DNA from: Betaproteobacteria bacterium
GTDB lineage: Bacteria; Pseudomonadota; Gammaproteobacteria; Burkholderiales; Burkholderiaceae_D
DNA: 51,737 nucleotides
Reading direction: 5' to 3'
Assembly: GCA_025356395.1 (NCBI GenBank)
Contig: JANXTA010000010.1
Span: 1 to 51,737, forward strand
The notes under the pieces are model-generated. The model did no database searches. It worked only from the letters and a program-made list of their open reading frames with translations, and was not told the origin of the DNA. Positions 1-8,303 of this stretch are shown here, piece after piece. The translations under genes were made by a program, and so were the position numbers. Within the stretch, counting starts at the first letter, position 1. Every line of letters starts with the position of its first letter.

Positions 1-367
1 CGCACTGAAGACCCTGGTGCTCCCAGAACGCCGCCTGCAACACGCTCAACGTCTCGTTGATCGAACGCGCTTCGTCGACATTGCCCATCGCCAACTGGCG
101 ATCCTCGAGCCGTTCGTTGCTCGCAAGCGACTCGACGGTCCGGATCGCATGCCCTTCGGCCTGCAAGGCCAACGTGAGGCACGACCGCACCGGCGCGCCG
201 TCGAGGAGAATCGTGCAGGCGCCGCAGACGCCATGCTCGCAGCCGACATGTGTTCCCGTCAGTTTCAGGTCGTGACGCAGAAAGTCGGACAGCAATCGGC
301 GGTGCTCGACGTGCTTCTCGTGGCTGACGCCATTGACCGTCAGGCGGATTGTTTTCATCAGGCTCAT
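1..367 (-). CDS. (2Fe-2S)-binding small subunit of a molybdenum hydroxylase (partial, C-terminus cut)
   Basis: This is the N-terminal 122 residues of an iron-sulfur subunit of the xanthine dehydrogenase / CO dehydrogenase small-subunit family, which passes electrons from a molybdopterin subunit. The start MSLMKTIRLTVNG is followed by a plant-type ferredoxin cluster motif with the cysteines of GCEHGVCGAC and, further on, the C of RSCLTLA. The window edge falls inside the conserved segment AFWEHQGLQC that opens the second 2Fe-2S domain. The ATG at 367 is preceded by GAAGGT, an acceptable ribosome site. It lies 33 bases downstream of the YCF48-like gene on the same strand and may belong to the same transcript; the catalytic subunits should lie to the left, outside the window. 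The family is clear, the substrate is not. Confidence 0.88.
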   Translation of the reverse strand, partial: MSLMKTIRLTVNGVSHEKHVEHRRLLSDFLRHDLKLTGTHVGCEHGVCGACTILLDGAPVRSCLTLALQAEGHAIRTVESLASNERLEDRQLAMGNVDEARSINETLSVLQAAFWEHQGLQC

Positions 368-400
368 GCGATGGCTACCTTCGGTGTGAATGGACCGGGA

Positions 401-1411
401 TCATTTGCTCTCGGTCGGACCGTCGACCGAAAAGACAACAGGACGACCCGCACTGGTTGCGGCGACCGCCGTCAGCGTCGCACGGTCCGGTCGCTGGACC
501 CCCGTGAACGTGACGCCGTCGTCGTGACTGACTAAGGTGGCTCCGTCGAGACCGACGGTGACGACGGTCCGGTCCGCCAGCTGCGCCATGCCGGTGATCG
601 AACTCTTGAAAGGCGTCGATATCGCGGTCCACGAATCGCCGCCGTTCGCACTGCGGTAAACCGTTCCGCGCAACCCGCCGACGAGCAGCGTGCTGTCCAG
701 AAGTGCGACGCCAGCCCAGAACGAACCCGGGTAACCGGTCTCCGTGTAGGTCCACGTGACGCCGCCGTTGGCCGAACGCAGCACGCGACCCTGCTCGCAC
801 GCGACGAACATCCCACCTTTCGGGTCGGCGAAGATCGCATAGAGGTTACGGTCGGCCTTCTTCGCGCCGGGGGGCGGCGGCAGCGCGATCGGCGTCCACG
901 TCTGTCCTGCATCGGTCGTGTGCAGCATCAACGACCACAGGCCGACGGCCCATCCTTCCTTCTCGTCCTTGAAGTACACGCCGAATAATGGCTGGTCGGT
1001 TTCGAGATCCGATCGCTGCGCGACCCACGTCTCGCCGGCGTCGGTCGTGCGCAGGATCGCCCCCCAGTGACCGACGGCCCAGCCGCTTCGCTCATTGCTG
1101 AACCACACGCCGGTCAGCGTCGAGGCGACCGGCACGGCCTGTGCCTGCCGGTAGCTCTTCCCATCGTCGTCGGACAGGAGGACGACGCCGCGTTCGCCGA
1201 CAGCGACGATCCGTCGCCCGGCGCGCGCCGCAGCGAGGATCATCGTGTGCGTCGCGCCTGCCGTCAGTTCGGCTTTTTGTACGCGCAATGCCGGAACGGC
1301 ATCGGCGGCGTACGCCGCTGGCATCACGGTCATCGACAGCACGAGCGCGATGCCGCACGCACACAATGTCGAAAGGGTCCGGTCCTGGTCGAAGATCATG
1401 GTGTCGCGCAT
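401..1411 (-). CDS. YCF48/BNR-repeat propeller protein, exported
   Basis: A 336-residue protein with an N-terminal signal sequence (hydrophobic stretch about residues 15-35, likely cleavage after AYA). It then has repeated BNR/YCF48 blades, seen as recurring GWAVG...ILRTTDAGETW and VYRSANGGDSW units, which predict a beta-propeller. Proteins of this type are named after a photosystem II assembly factor, but in non-phototrophs they commonly sit beside MMPL/RND transporters and DUF1302/DUF1329 genes. Its ATG overlaps the TAA stop of the upstream RND gene by one base (TAATG), so the two are translationally coupled. A periplasmic accessory role for the transporter is inferred from the operon; no catalytic residues are visible. 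Confidence 0.88.
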   Translation of the reverse strand: MRDTMIFDQDRTLSTLCACGIALVLSMTVMPAAYAADAVPALRVQKAELTAGATHTMILAAARAGRRIVAVGERGVVLLSDDDGKSYRQAQAVPVASTLTGVWFSNERSGWAVGHWGAILRTTDAGETWVAQRSDLETDQPLFGVYFKDEKEGWAVGLWSLMLHTTDAGQTWTPIALPPPPGAKKADRNLYAIFADPKGGMFVACEQGRVLRSANGGVTWTYTETGYPGSFWAGVALLDSTLLVGGLRGTVYRSANGGDSWTAISTPFKSSITGMAQLADRTVVTVGLDGATLVSHDDGVTFTGVQRPDRATLTAVAATSAGRPVVFSVDGPTESK

Positions 1412-3768
1412 TAGTGCGACAGGATGCTGATCGCGCGCACGCGTCGGCGTCGCGGGAACAGCATCTCGAGGACCACGGCGAGCGCCGGCAGCGCCGTCAT
1501 CGCCATCACACAATTGACGATGAACATGAAAGCGAGAAGCTTGCCCATGTCGGCCTGGAACTTTAGCGCCGAAAAGCTCCAGGTCGCCACACCGATCGCG
1601 AGCGTGATGGCGGTAAAGATCGTCGCCATGCCGACCTCGAGGATCGACGCCTCGAGCGCCGCTACGATCGGTTCGCCGGCGGCGAGGTGTGCCTGCAGCC
1701 GGTTGTAGATGTAGAAGGCGGAGTCCACGCCGATGCCGACGGCGAGCACCATCACCGGCAGCGTCGCGACGGTGAGGCCGATGTCGAACGACTTCATGAA
1801 CCAGTAGCCGATGGACGTGCCGACGGTCAGCGGGAGGCAGCACGCGACCACGGCGCGCAGGTCGCGGTAGACCGCGAACACCAGAATGACGATCGCCGCG
1901 TAGACGTACAACATCATCGGCAACTCGCTCTTCTGGACCTCGTCGTCGATCGCCGCCAGCACGCCGGCGTTGCCCGCTGCGAGGCGGATCGTCAGTCCCG
2001 GCACGGGATGCGTGTCGCGGAAGGCCTTCACGGCCCCGATCACGCGATTGATCGTCGTCGCCTTGTGGTCGGCAAGGTACAAGTGGACCGCCGTCATGCT
2101 GCAGTCCTTGTTCAGGTAACCGTGGACGCGTCCGATCTCGGTGCTCAAGCCAGCATAGTTCACGGGGTCGATCGGTACCGCGTTCATCTTGGGCAAGTTT
2201 TCGTTGTAGCCCTGGTTGTAGGTCCGCATCAGGTCCGAATACGAACCGATCGAGACCACTCCGGCAACCGGCTTCAACGCGTGCACCAACTGGTCGTCGA
2301 AGACCGCGACCGCCGGATTCGCGCATGAATCGCGCGGGGCTTCGACGACGATCGACAACCAGTCGAGGCCGATGTCGAAGTTGCTCGTGATGGCCACAGC
2401 GTCGCGATTGAAGCGCCCGTCGGCGCGCAGCTCGGGTGCACCGATCTCGAGAGTGCCGACCACGCGATCGCGGCTCTCCCAGACGGCCATCGCGAAGATG
2501 GTGCCGACGACGAACAGGACGACGAACGCGTTTCGTGGCTCCGCGACACGTGCCAGCGACTTGAGCCAGCGCGCCCTGCGCTCGCGCTTGGCGATGGCGG
2601 TCGCAGCATAGTGCGCGCCGACCTTGAGGCAGGATGCGGCGACCGGCAGCATGACGAGGTTGGTCACGATCTTGAACGCGACGCCGAGCGACGCCGTGAT
2701 CGCGAGCTCGCGGATCATCGGGATCGGGATCAACAGCAACGTGAAGAACGAGACGAATGCGGTGACCAGCGCGAGCGTCCCGGGAATCAGCAGCCCCGTG
2801 AAGCTGTGCCGTGCGGCGTCGAACGTGGACTTGCCCTGCGCGAGCTCGCGCGTGATGAAGTTGATCTGCTGCACGCCATGCGACACGCCGATGGCGAATA
2901 CGAGGAACGGGACCAGGACGCCGAGAGGATCGAGGCCGTAGCCCAGCAGGCGCAGTGCTCCGAACTGCCAGACCAGTGACGTCAGGGAACAGACGATGGG
3001 CAGGATCGTGAACTTGATCGAATGGCAGTACCAGTAGACGGCCAGCGCCGTCAGCAGCAAGGCGATTGCGCAGAAGACTAGAACCGAGCGCGCGCCGTCG
3101 GCGATGTCGCCGATCTGCTTCGCAAACCCAATGATCTCGATCTCGTAGTTCGCGTCCTCGAACGGCTTGCGGATTTTTTCTTCCAGCAGATGGTTGTAGT
3201 TGACGTAGTCGATGTGCTCGCCATCGAGACCGACCTCGCCGATCTCCGCGGTGATCATCGCGCTGCTCTCGTCGCGGGAGACCAGAGAGCCGATGAAGCC
3301 GCCTTGAGAAGCCGACACCCGCACGTCCTCGACGTTCTCGGGGGTTAGACGATCGGCCGTCAGCGTGCCCGGGATGATCGGCTGCGACCGGAAGCCCTCT
3401 TCCGTGATCTCGTTGACGTAGCTGTTCGGCGTCCACAGCGACTGCACGCCCAGCCGATCGACGTTCGGCAGATAGGTCACCGCCTGCGTGACGTCGTACA
3501 GCCGCTGCAGGCCGTCCTTGGTCCAGATCATCCCGTGCTTCGCCTTGACGACGACCGTCAGACGGTTCGCGCCGAACAGGTCGGCCCGGTAGCGATTGAA
3601 GGTCTGCACGTATTCATGACCGATGGGGATTTGCTTCTCGAAGCCGGCGTCCATCCGCAGCTGCAGGGCGAAATACGCCATCACCGCAGTCAGCCCGGCC
3701 AGCACGCCGAGCACGAGCGCACGGTGCGAGAACAGCTTGCCTTCAAGGATGACGATCAACTTGTCCAA
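1411..3768 (-). CDS. MMPL/RND-family transporter
   Basis: A 785-residue inner-membrane protein of the RND superfamily, MMPL/HAE3-like branch. There is one N-terminal membrane helix (about residues 18-36), a large periplasmic domain, a cluster of five helices (about 225-400), a second periplasmic domain, and a final five-helix cluster (about 620-770). This duplicated layout is typical of proton-driven exporters of lipids and other hydrophobic molecules. The start is TTG at 3768, since an in-frame TGA lies four codons upstream and no ATG is close. A second TTG three codons on is also possible. It is the third gene of the DUF1329-DUF1302-RND-YCF48 operon. The substrate is unknown; the set of partners suggests movement of a hydrophobic compound across the envelope. 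Confidence 0.9.
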   Translation of the reverse strand: MDKLIVILEGKLFSHRALVLGVLAGLTAVMAYFALQLRMDAGFEKQIPIGHEYVQTFNRYRADLFGANRLTVVVKAKHGMIWTKDGLQRLYDVTQAVTYLPNVDRLGVQSLWTPNSYVNEITEEGFRSQPIIPGTLTADRLTPENVEDVRVSASQGGFIGSLVSRDESSAMITAEIGEVGLDGEHIDYVNYNHLLEEKIRKPFEDANYEIEIIGFAKQIGDIADGARSVLVFCAIALLLTALAVYWYCHSIKFTILPIVCSLTSLVWQFGALRLLGYGLDPLGVLVPFLVFAIGVSHGVQQINFITRELAQGKSTFDAARHSFTGLLIPGTLALVTAFVSFFTLLLIPIPMIRELAITASLGVAFKIVTNLVMLPVAASCLKVGAHYAATAIAKRERRARWLKSLARVAEPRNAFVVLFVVGTIFAMAVWESRDRVVGTLEIGAPELRADGRFNRDAVAITSNFDIGLDWLSIVVEAPRDSCANPAVAVFDDQLVHALKPVAGVVSIGSYSDLMRTYNQGYNENLPKMNAVPIDPVNYAGLSTEIGRVHGYLNKDCSMTAVHLYLADHKATTINRVIGAVKAFRDTHPVPGLTIRLAAGNAGVLAAIDDEVQKSELPMMLYVYAAIVILVFAVYRDLRAVVACCLPLTVGTSIGYWFMKSFDIGLTVATLPVMVLAVGIGVDSAFYIYNRLQAHLAAGEPIVAALEASILEVGMATIFTAITLAIGVATWSFSALKFQADMGKLLAFMFIVNCVMAMTALPALAVVLEMLFPRRRRVRAISILSH

Positions 3769-3821
3769 CAGATGCTTTCAGGTCGGCAGAGCAAGATACG
3801 AGACGAGCAAGGTTCGTACCC

Positions 3822-3843
3822 GGACCCGGTATGGGCCGGGTCC
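3822..3843 (-). other. Intercistronic hairpin between DUF1302 and RND genes
   Basis: A perfect 8-bp GC-rich stem (GGACCCGG pairing with CCGGGTCC, 6-base loop) lies in the 82-base gap between the DUF1302 stop and the transporter start. No T-run follows on the minus strand. It is therefore more likely an mRNA-stabilising or attenuating element that uncouples porin-like and transporter expression than a full terminator. Confidence 0.4.
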
Positions 3844-3850
3844 GTCAGGC

Positions 3851-5662
3851 TCAAAAATTTCGCGTGACGAATCCGCCCACGAAGTTGCGATCGGAGAACG
3901 GTTGTGACAACTGGTTGCCGCCGAAGTAGAACGTCGCGTTGATGCCCGCCTGCCAGACCGACGGGTTCTGGTTGAACAGGACGTAGGCGTTGATCGACTT
4001 CGCACCTTTCAGGTAGTTGGCCGAGAACGTCGGCGTATATCCGGAGACGGCGTCGTAAAACGTCACGCCCGGCGTCACCGCCCAGCCCGCGATCAGGTTG
4101 CCGTCGTAGGTGATGTTGGCGTCGAGCGTCAGGCCAACGGAGTTGCTCGTGCCCTGGCCCTTCGCGATCGAATAGCCCGGCGTCCCGCTGTTCTGCAGCC
4201 ACACCGCGTAGCCGGCGGCCGGGAGCTGATAGACCGCCTGGCCATCGATCGTGCTGTTGATCGGGTTGTTCGGATTGACGCCGAAATACTTCACGTACGT
4301 CAACTCGGCCGTGAACAACCCTTGGGTTGCGCCGATCCAGCGCAGCGGCGCCAAAGTCGTCTGCGTCGGGTTGATCTGCGCGTTGACGTCGAACTGGCCC
4401 TTCTTCACGTCCTTGTACGCATTGCAGGTCCCGGCGGCCAGGTTGGTTGACGCGTCCGGCGCGCCGCCATGCAGGAAGCAGCTCGACAACGCGATCGCGT
4501 CCCGCGGCCGATACGACAGCTCGGCGCCGATGGCCCAATCTCCGACCGGGAAGTTGGTGCTGAGTCCGAAGAGCTGGCGTCGTTTGAGATAAGTGAACTC
4601 GGCGGCGGAGTCGTAATTGAAGTACGACAGCACCGGTGACTTGTCGGTGTAGTTCTCGTAGTAGGCCGAGAAGCTGATCGGCGCGCCGGGCGGCGTGTAA
4701 TTCAGTCGCCCGCCGAACTGCGGGGTATTGGCAGGGTTCCGCGTGGCGTACGGCACGCCGACGGCGAACGGATACTGGCCGGCGAGAAGAGCCTGGTTGA
4801 TCGCGTCGACCGTCCCGCGATTGCCGCTCTGCCGCCCGGCGAGCGTGCCCGCGTCCAGGCCGCTGAGGTTGAAGTTGGACGTGTCGTACGACGCGGGCTG
4901 CGCGCCGTGCAGGTAGACGTCGGAGATCGAGAAGTAGGTGCCGACCGGCGGATAACGATTGGCGTTCCAGCGAACCTGAAGGTACGCCTCGGTTGAAAAT
5001 CCCGCTGGCAGCCCGCTGGCGAACTCAAGCATCGGCGCCGGCAGCAGCGCCTGCTTGAGTTGCGTGCCCGGCACCAACAGTTTCTGGATGTCAACCGAAT
5101 TGGTCGCGTTGATGCCGCCGCTCGCAAAGTAGCTTTCGCCCCAGTTGATGACTTGGTTGCCGACCCGGAAGTGCGCCTGCCGGTCGCCGACCGCGAAGTC
5201 CTTCTCGATCCAGAGGTCGAGCACCTGCGAGCTCGCCTTGACGTATCCCTTCGCGGAATCCGACAGCGCCGTTCGCTGCGTGTGGTCTGCCGCGCCATCG
5301 TATTGCGCGGTGCCACGGATCAGCGCCTTCAGCCCCTGTTCCGGCGCGGTCAGCAACACCTCGGACGTCGCGCTGACGTACGCGGTGAACGGATGATGAC
5401 GCTTGTAGTTCAGGTCGCCGTCGTCGCCGTTCGCCCACTGCGCGGTGTTGGCGCTGGGTCCGCAGCCGTAGACGTCCGGGTCGCCGGTCAGCGAGCAGCT
5501 CGGATTCTTGAGTCTCAAGCCGATACCGCCGGTGAGGTTCGATACCCAGGACGCTTGGACGGGCCCGAAGCCCGTATCGAATTCGAAAGTTGCTGCATCG
5601 GCATGGCAGGCAAGCAGACCGATGGCGACACCCATCAATGCACAGGCGAGTTTCTGGCGCAT
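3851..5662 (-). CDS. DUF1302 family outer-membrane protein
   Basis: A 603-residue protein with a clear signal peptide (MRQKLACALMGVAIGLLACHADA, cleavage before ATFEFDTGF). The long aromatic-alternating body and terminal phenylalanine (VTRNF) are typical of an outer-membrane beta-barrel, and the DUF1302 family is thought to form such barrels. The ATG at 5662 was chosen over an upstream in-frame codon at 5734 because it directly precedes the signal peptide and has GGGGAC in ribosome-site position. It lies 80 bases downstream of the DUF1329 gene and ahead of the RND transporter. DUF1302 and DUF1329 genes are very often paired. The inferred role is the outer-membrane part of a hydrophobic-compound transport route. 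Confidence 0.9.
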   Translation of the reverse strand: MRQKLACALMGVAIGLLACHADAATFEFDTGFGPVQASWVSNLTGGIGLRLKNPSCSLTGDPDVYGCGPSANTAQWANGDDGDLNYKRHHPFTAYVSATSEVLLTAPEQGLKALIRGTAQYDGAADHTQRTALSDSAKGYVKASSQVLDLWIEKDFAVGDRQAHFRVGNQVINWGESYFASGGINATNSVDIQKLLVPGTQLKQALLPAPMLEFASGLPAGFSTEAYLQVRWNANRYPPVGTYFSISDVYLHGAQPASYDTSNFNLSGLDAGTLAGRQSGNRGTVDAINQALLAGQYPFAVGVPYATRNPANTPQFGGRLNYTPPGAPISFSAYYENYTDKSPVLSYFNYDSAAEFTYLKRRQLFGLSTNFPVGDWAIGAELSYRPRDAIALSSCFLHGGAPDASTNLAAGTCNAYKDVKKGQFDVNAQINPTQTTLAPLRWIGATQGLFTAELTYVKYFGVNPNNPINSTIDGQAVYQLPAAGYAVWLQNSGTPGYSIAKGQGTSNSVGLTLDANITYDGNLIAGWAVTPGVTFYDAVSGYTPTFSANYLKGAKSINAYVLFNQNPSVWQAGINATFYFGGNQLSQPFSDRNFVGGFVTRNF

Positions 5663-5742
5663 TTCCGTCCCCGAAGAAGATGTGTCGACTCGCGCGACCG
5701 ATCCGATGGACCGATCGCGTCTCGTCAAGACCAACGAACTGG

Positions 5743-7125
5743 TCAGCGGTCGCTGATCGCACCGAGGTTTTCCCCGGTGTAGTACGACTCGTTCAGGCGC
5801 TTGTCCTGAGCATCCGGCGCAAAGAATTTCATGTCATGGCCGGTGCCGAGCGGGCTCATGTCAAAAACATAACGACCGTTCGCGAGATCGGAGTAAATGG
5901 AAGCCGAAGGTGCACACGAATTCACTTCCCATTCGGGCGTGATGTAGTTCTCCTTCGATTTCCACAGCTTTCCCTGGGCGTCGTAGTCGTCGCCGATCGC
6001 AGGGACCCAGCTGTCTTCATCGATGTACATCGTCTTCTTCGGTGTCGCGTGCCGCTCGCCTTCCTTGACGGTTCCCTCGATCAGCCACATGCGATGCAAC
6101 TCGTAGCGGCGCACCTTGGCGTCGACATACGTCGGCGTGAGCACGTCCGTGAGCTTGGTGTCGAACCGCTGCATCGCGAAGCCGTTGTATGGAACGTAGA
6201 CTTCCTTCTTGCCGATGAGCTTCCAGTTGAAGCGATCCGGGTTGCCGACGAAGATCCAGGTCGTGTCGGCCGGGTATTGATTCTCGAAGCCGATCAGCGG
6301 CGCGTCGTAGGCGTATGCGGGCAACCGTCGGACGCGGCGCTGACCCGTGAAGTAATAGAAGCTGTCCGTGTTCTTCTCGTAATAGAAGCGCTGGACGAGG
6401 CCCTGGCCCGCAAGCGAGGCCGGCTCGATGAAGCCGTAATAGAACGCCGTGACCAAACCACCTTCTTCCTTCGGCGTATGGACGCCGGACTTCCCCCACG
6501 GGTAGTAGTTGGTCTGCTTCCACTTCGCGACGATCGGCGAGTCACCGCCAGCCTTCGGGCTCACGTAGGTATGCGCTTGCCAGTCGATACCCGAACCCAT
6601 GTAGTGCATCAGCCAGTTCTGAAGAACCTGGATGCCGTCCTTCGGAATCGGAAAAGGAACGCCCGGCAACGTCGCCATGTCCAGCGACCAGCCATCCTTG
6701 GCCATGGCCGACTTGAGAGCCCCGTCCTTCGTGTTCTTCTCGACGAAGTCGGGAAAGCCGCAGTCCCGATGCGTCGGATAGACGGGCATCGAGTAGCCCT
6801 TGATCTGCTTGAGCATCTGCAGCTGACCGGGAGACAGCTTGTCGGCGTACTTGTCCGCGTTACCGACGTCGATCGTGAACAACGGCTTCTCGCCCTTGTG
6901 CGTCCAGAACTCCTCGCGCGGCTTGCCGTACGCCCATCCGGCCGACGGTTTGTCGGAGCCTGCAAATGACGGAATCGAACCGTCGGCGTTGCCCGCCTTT
7001 TCGGCACCGACCGCCGTCAGGTCTGCACCCAGGTGCGACAGTTCGTCGGGAGTGACCGCGCGGGCCTCGGTCGTGAGGGCGCCGAGCAGCGCGAGCGCCA
7101 CGGCTGTAAGCCGAAACTTCGTCAT
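5743..7125 (-). CDS. DUF1329 family outer-membrane lipoprotein-sorting-like protein
   Basis: A 460-residue exported protein: signal peptide MTKFRLTAVALALLGALTTEARA, then the DUF1329 body with many aromatic residues (QTNYYPWGKSG, FYYGFIEPASL, RRVRRLPAYAYD). The family adopts a LolA/LolB-like half-barrel and is found next to DUF1302. The ATG at 7125 has GGAGC six bases upstream. It is the first gene of the minus-strand operon, so its promoter should lie in 7126-7655. Periplasmic carriage of a hydrophobic ligand is inferred from fold and neighbours. The sequence gives no hint of the ligand. Confidence 0.9.
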   Translation of the reverse strand: MTKFRLTAVALALLGALTTEARAVTPDELSHLGADLTAVGAEKAGNADGSIPSFAGSDKPSAGWAYGKPREEFWTHKGEKPLFTIDVGNADKYADKLSPGQLQMLKQIKGYSMPVYPTHRDCGFPDFVEKNTKDGALKSAMAKDGWSLDMATLPGVPFPIPKDGIQVLQNWLMHYMGSGIDWQAHTYVSPKAGGDSPIVAKWKQTNYYPWGKSGVHTPKEEGGLVTAFYYGFIEPASLAGQGLVQRFYYEKNTDSFYYFTGQRRVRRLPAYAYDAPLIGFENQYPADTTWIFVGNPDRFNWKLIGKKEVYVPYNGFAMQRFDTKLTDVLTPTYVDAKVRRYELHRMWLIEGTVKEGERHATPKKTMYIDEDSWVPAIGDDYDAQGKLWKSKENYITPEWEVNSCAPSASIYSDLANGRYVFDMSPLGTGHDMKFFAPDAQDKRLNESYYTGENLGAISDR

Positions 7126-7655
7126 TGATAGCTCCGTGGCAAGAGATTGAAAGAACGATGGAAGAACGACACTGACGCTGGCGGACGCCGGCGAGACAAG
7201 AAGGGAGAGAGAGAAGTGGCAGAGCAGCCGCGTGTTCGGTCCAAGTCCGGGACTGCAATCGCATCGCCGTTGCTGACTTCGTCGAGCGCCGATCGAGCAG
7301 CGTCCGCAAAGGTCAAGCGACCGAACCGGTCGAGAGATCTGGCCCTCACATTACGAACAAAGGCGGCGTCACCCACGCTTTCTGCAAGTCCAGGACATCG
7401 CATGACGATTCTTGAGAAGACGATCTGTCGAAGAAAATCAACCGCATCAAAAATTAATTATACGGACAACTAATTGCGTGTCAAACGAATTGTGATTAAT
7501 TTCTTGGCATCGAAGCCACAGGTTTTTCGCGTCGCTCCATCGCGGTCCACACGCACCAACGAGAGGAACGAAATCGTGCGTTCGCGCGGTCCTTCGAACG
7601 TTCGACATCGGCGAAGGCACAGCCCGTGCGGCTCGCCTCCCCTTCGAGGGTCGCG
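7126..7655. other. 530-base intergenic region with AT-rich patch
   Basis: No convincing gene is seen on either strand. Most of the stretch has the GC content of its surroundings. Bases 7440-7505 are strikingly AT-rich and contain an inverted repeat, AATTA at 7456-7460 facing TAATT at 7471-7475 around TACGGACAAC. The region must hold the promoter of the leftward DUF1329 operon and the 3' end of the leftward leuC/leuD-like operon. No strong factor-independent terminator for the latter was recognised. Confidence 0.5.
7467..7475 (-). promoter_or_regulatory. Candidate operator, copy 1 (AATTAGTTG on minus)
   Basis: The 9-mer AATTAGTTG on the minus strand lies inside the AT-rich inverted repeat upstream of the DUF1329 operon. 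The same 9-mer in the same orientation occurs at 12028-12036, upstream of the other leftward operon. The overlapping sequence TTGTCCGTATAA is an imperfect palindrome (8 of 12 positions) of the kind bound by GntR-type regulators. Two short matches could be chance in AT-rich promoters. Confidence 0.2.
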
Positions 7656-8303
7656 TCACACGACGTCGTCGAACAGCCAAGGCGCGAGCGTGCGACGCTG
7701 TGCCTCGTAGCGCAGGATGTCGTCGCGGTCGATCAACGTTAGTGCAATCTCGTCGAGACCCTCGAGCAGGCAGCGTTTGCGAAACGCGTCGATCTCGAAG
7801 GACCATTGCGTGCCCGACTGCAGGATCACGCACTGGGCCGAAAGATCGACACGAATCCGGTCGGCCGGCCGCGTGCGCGCGGCAACGAACAGACTTTCGA
7901 TGGCGTGAGACGGCAGCACGATCGGCAGCAAGCCGTTTCGATAGCAGTTGCCGTAGAAGATGTCTGCGAAACTCGGCGCGATGACGACGCGGAAACCGAA
8001 GTCCTGCAGTGCCCAGACCGCGTGCTCGCGCGACGACCCGCAGCCGAAGTTCTCCCGCGCGAGCAAGACTTGCGCGCTTGCGTAACGCGGATCATTGAGC
8101 ACGAAGTCAAGATTGCGCGGCCGATGCGTGCAGTCCTGTCCGAGTTTGCCAACGTCGCCGTAGCGCCACTGGTCGAACAGATACGGTCCGAAACCGGTCT
8201 TCGCGATCGACTTGATGAATTGCTTCGCGATGATCGCGTCGGTGTCGACGTTCGACCGGTCGAGCGGTGCGACCAGACCTTCGAAGGTCTCGAAGCGCCT
8301 CAC
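7656..8303 (-). CDS. leuD: LeuD-type 3-isopropylmalate dehydratase small subunit (probable catabolic paralogue)
   Basis: A 215-residue protein covering the full LeuD family, the swivelling domain of aconitase-type hydratases. It contains [22 protein letters not shown] and the conserved [16 protein letters not shown] and [12 protein letters not shown] segments. The start is GTG at 8303, overlapping the leuC stop as GTGA, so the subunits are coupled. It closely resembles genuine isopropylmalate isomerase subunits. However, no leuA or leuB is near, and the operon also encodes a CoA-transferase and an HMG-CoA-lyase-like enzyme. A hydratase for citraconate, citramalate, dimethylmaleate or a similar acid is therefore as likely as leucine synthesis. 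Genome-wide presence of another leuCDB cluster would decide. Confidence 0.87.
   Translation of the reverse strand: MRRFETFEGLVAPLDRSNVDTDAIIAKQFIKSIAKTGFGPYLFDQWRYGDVGKLGQDCTHRPRNLDFVLNDPRYASAQVLLARENFGCGSSREHAVWALQDFGFRVVIAPSFADIFYGNCYRNGLLPIVLPSHAIESLFVAARTRPADRIRVDLSAQCVILQSGTQWSFEIDAFRKRCLLEGLDEIALTLIDRDDILRYEAQRRTLAPWLFDDVV

Noticed and set aside
401-3436. A single minus-strand open frame of 1011 codons spanning the YCF48-like and RND genes
   Set aside because: Its first two thirds are an antiparallel-frame shadow of the RND gene, rich in Arg and lacking any domain. Only the last 336 codons from the ATG at 1411 are a real protein.
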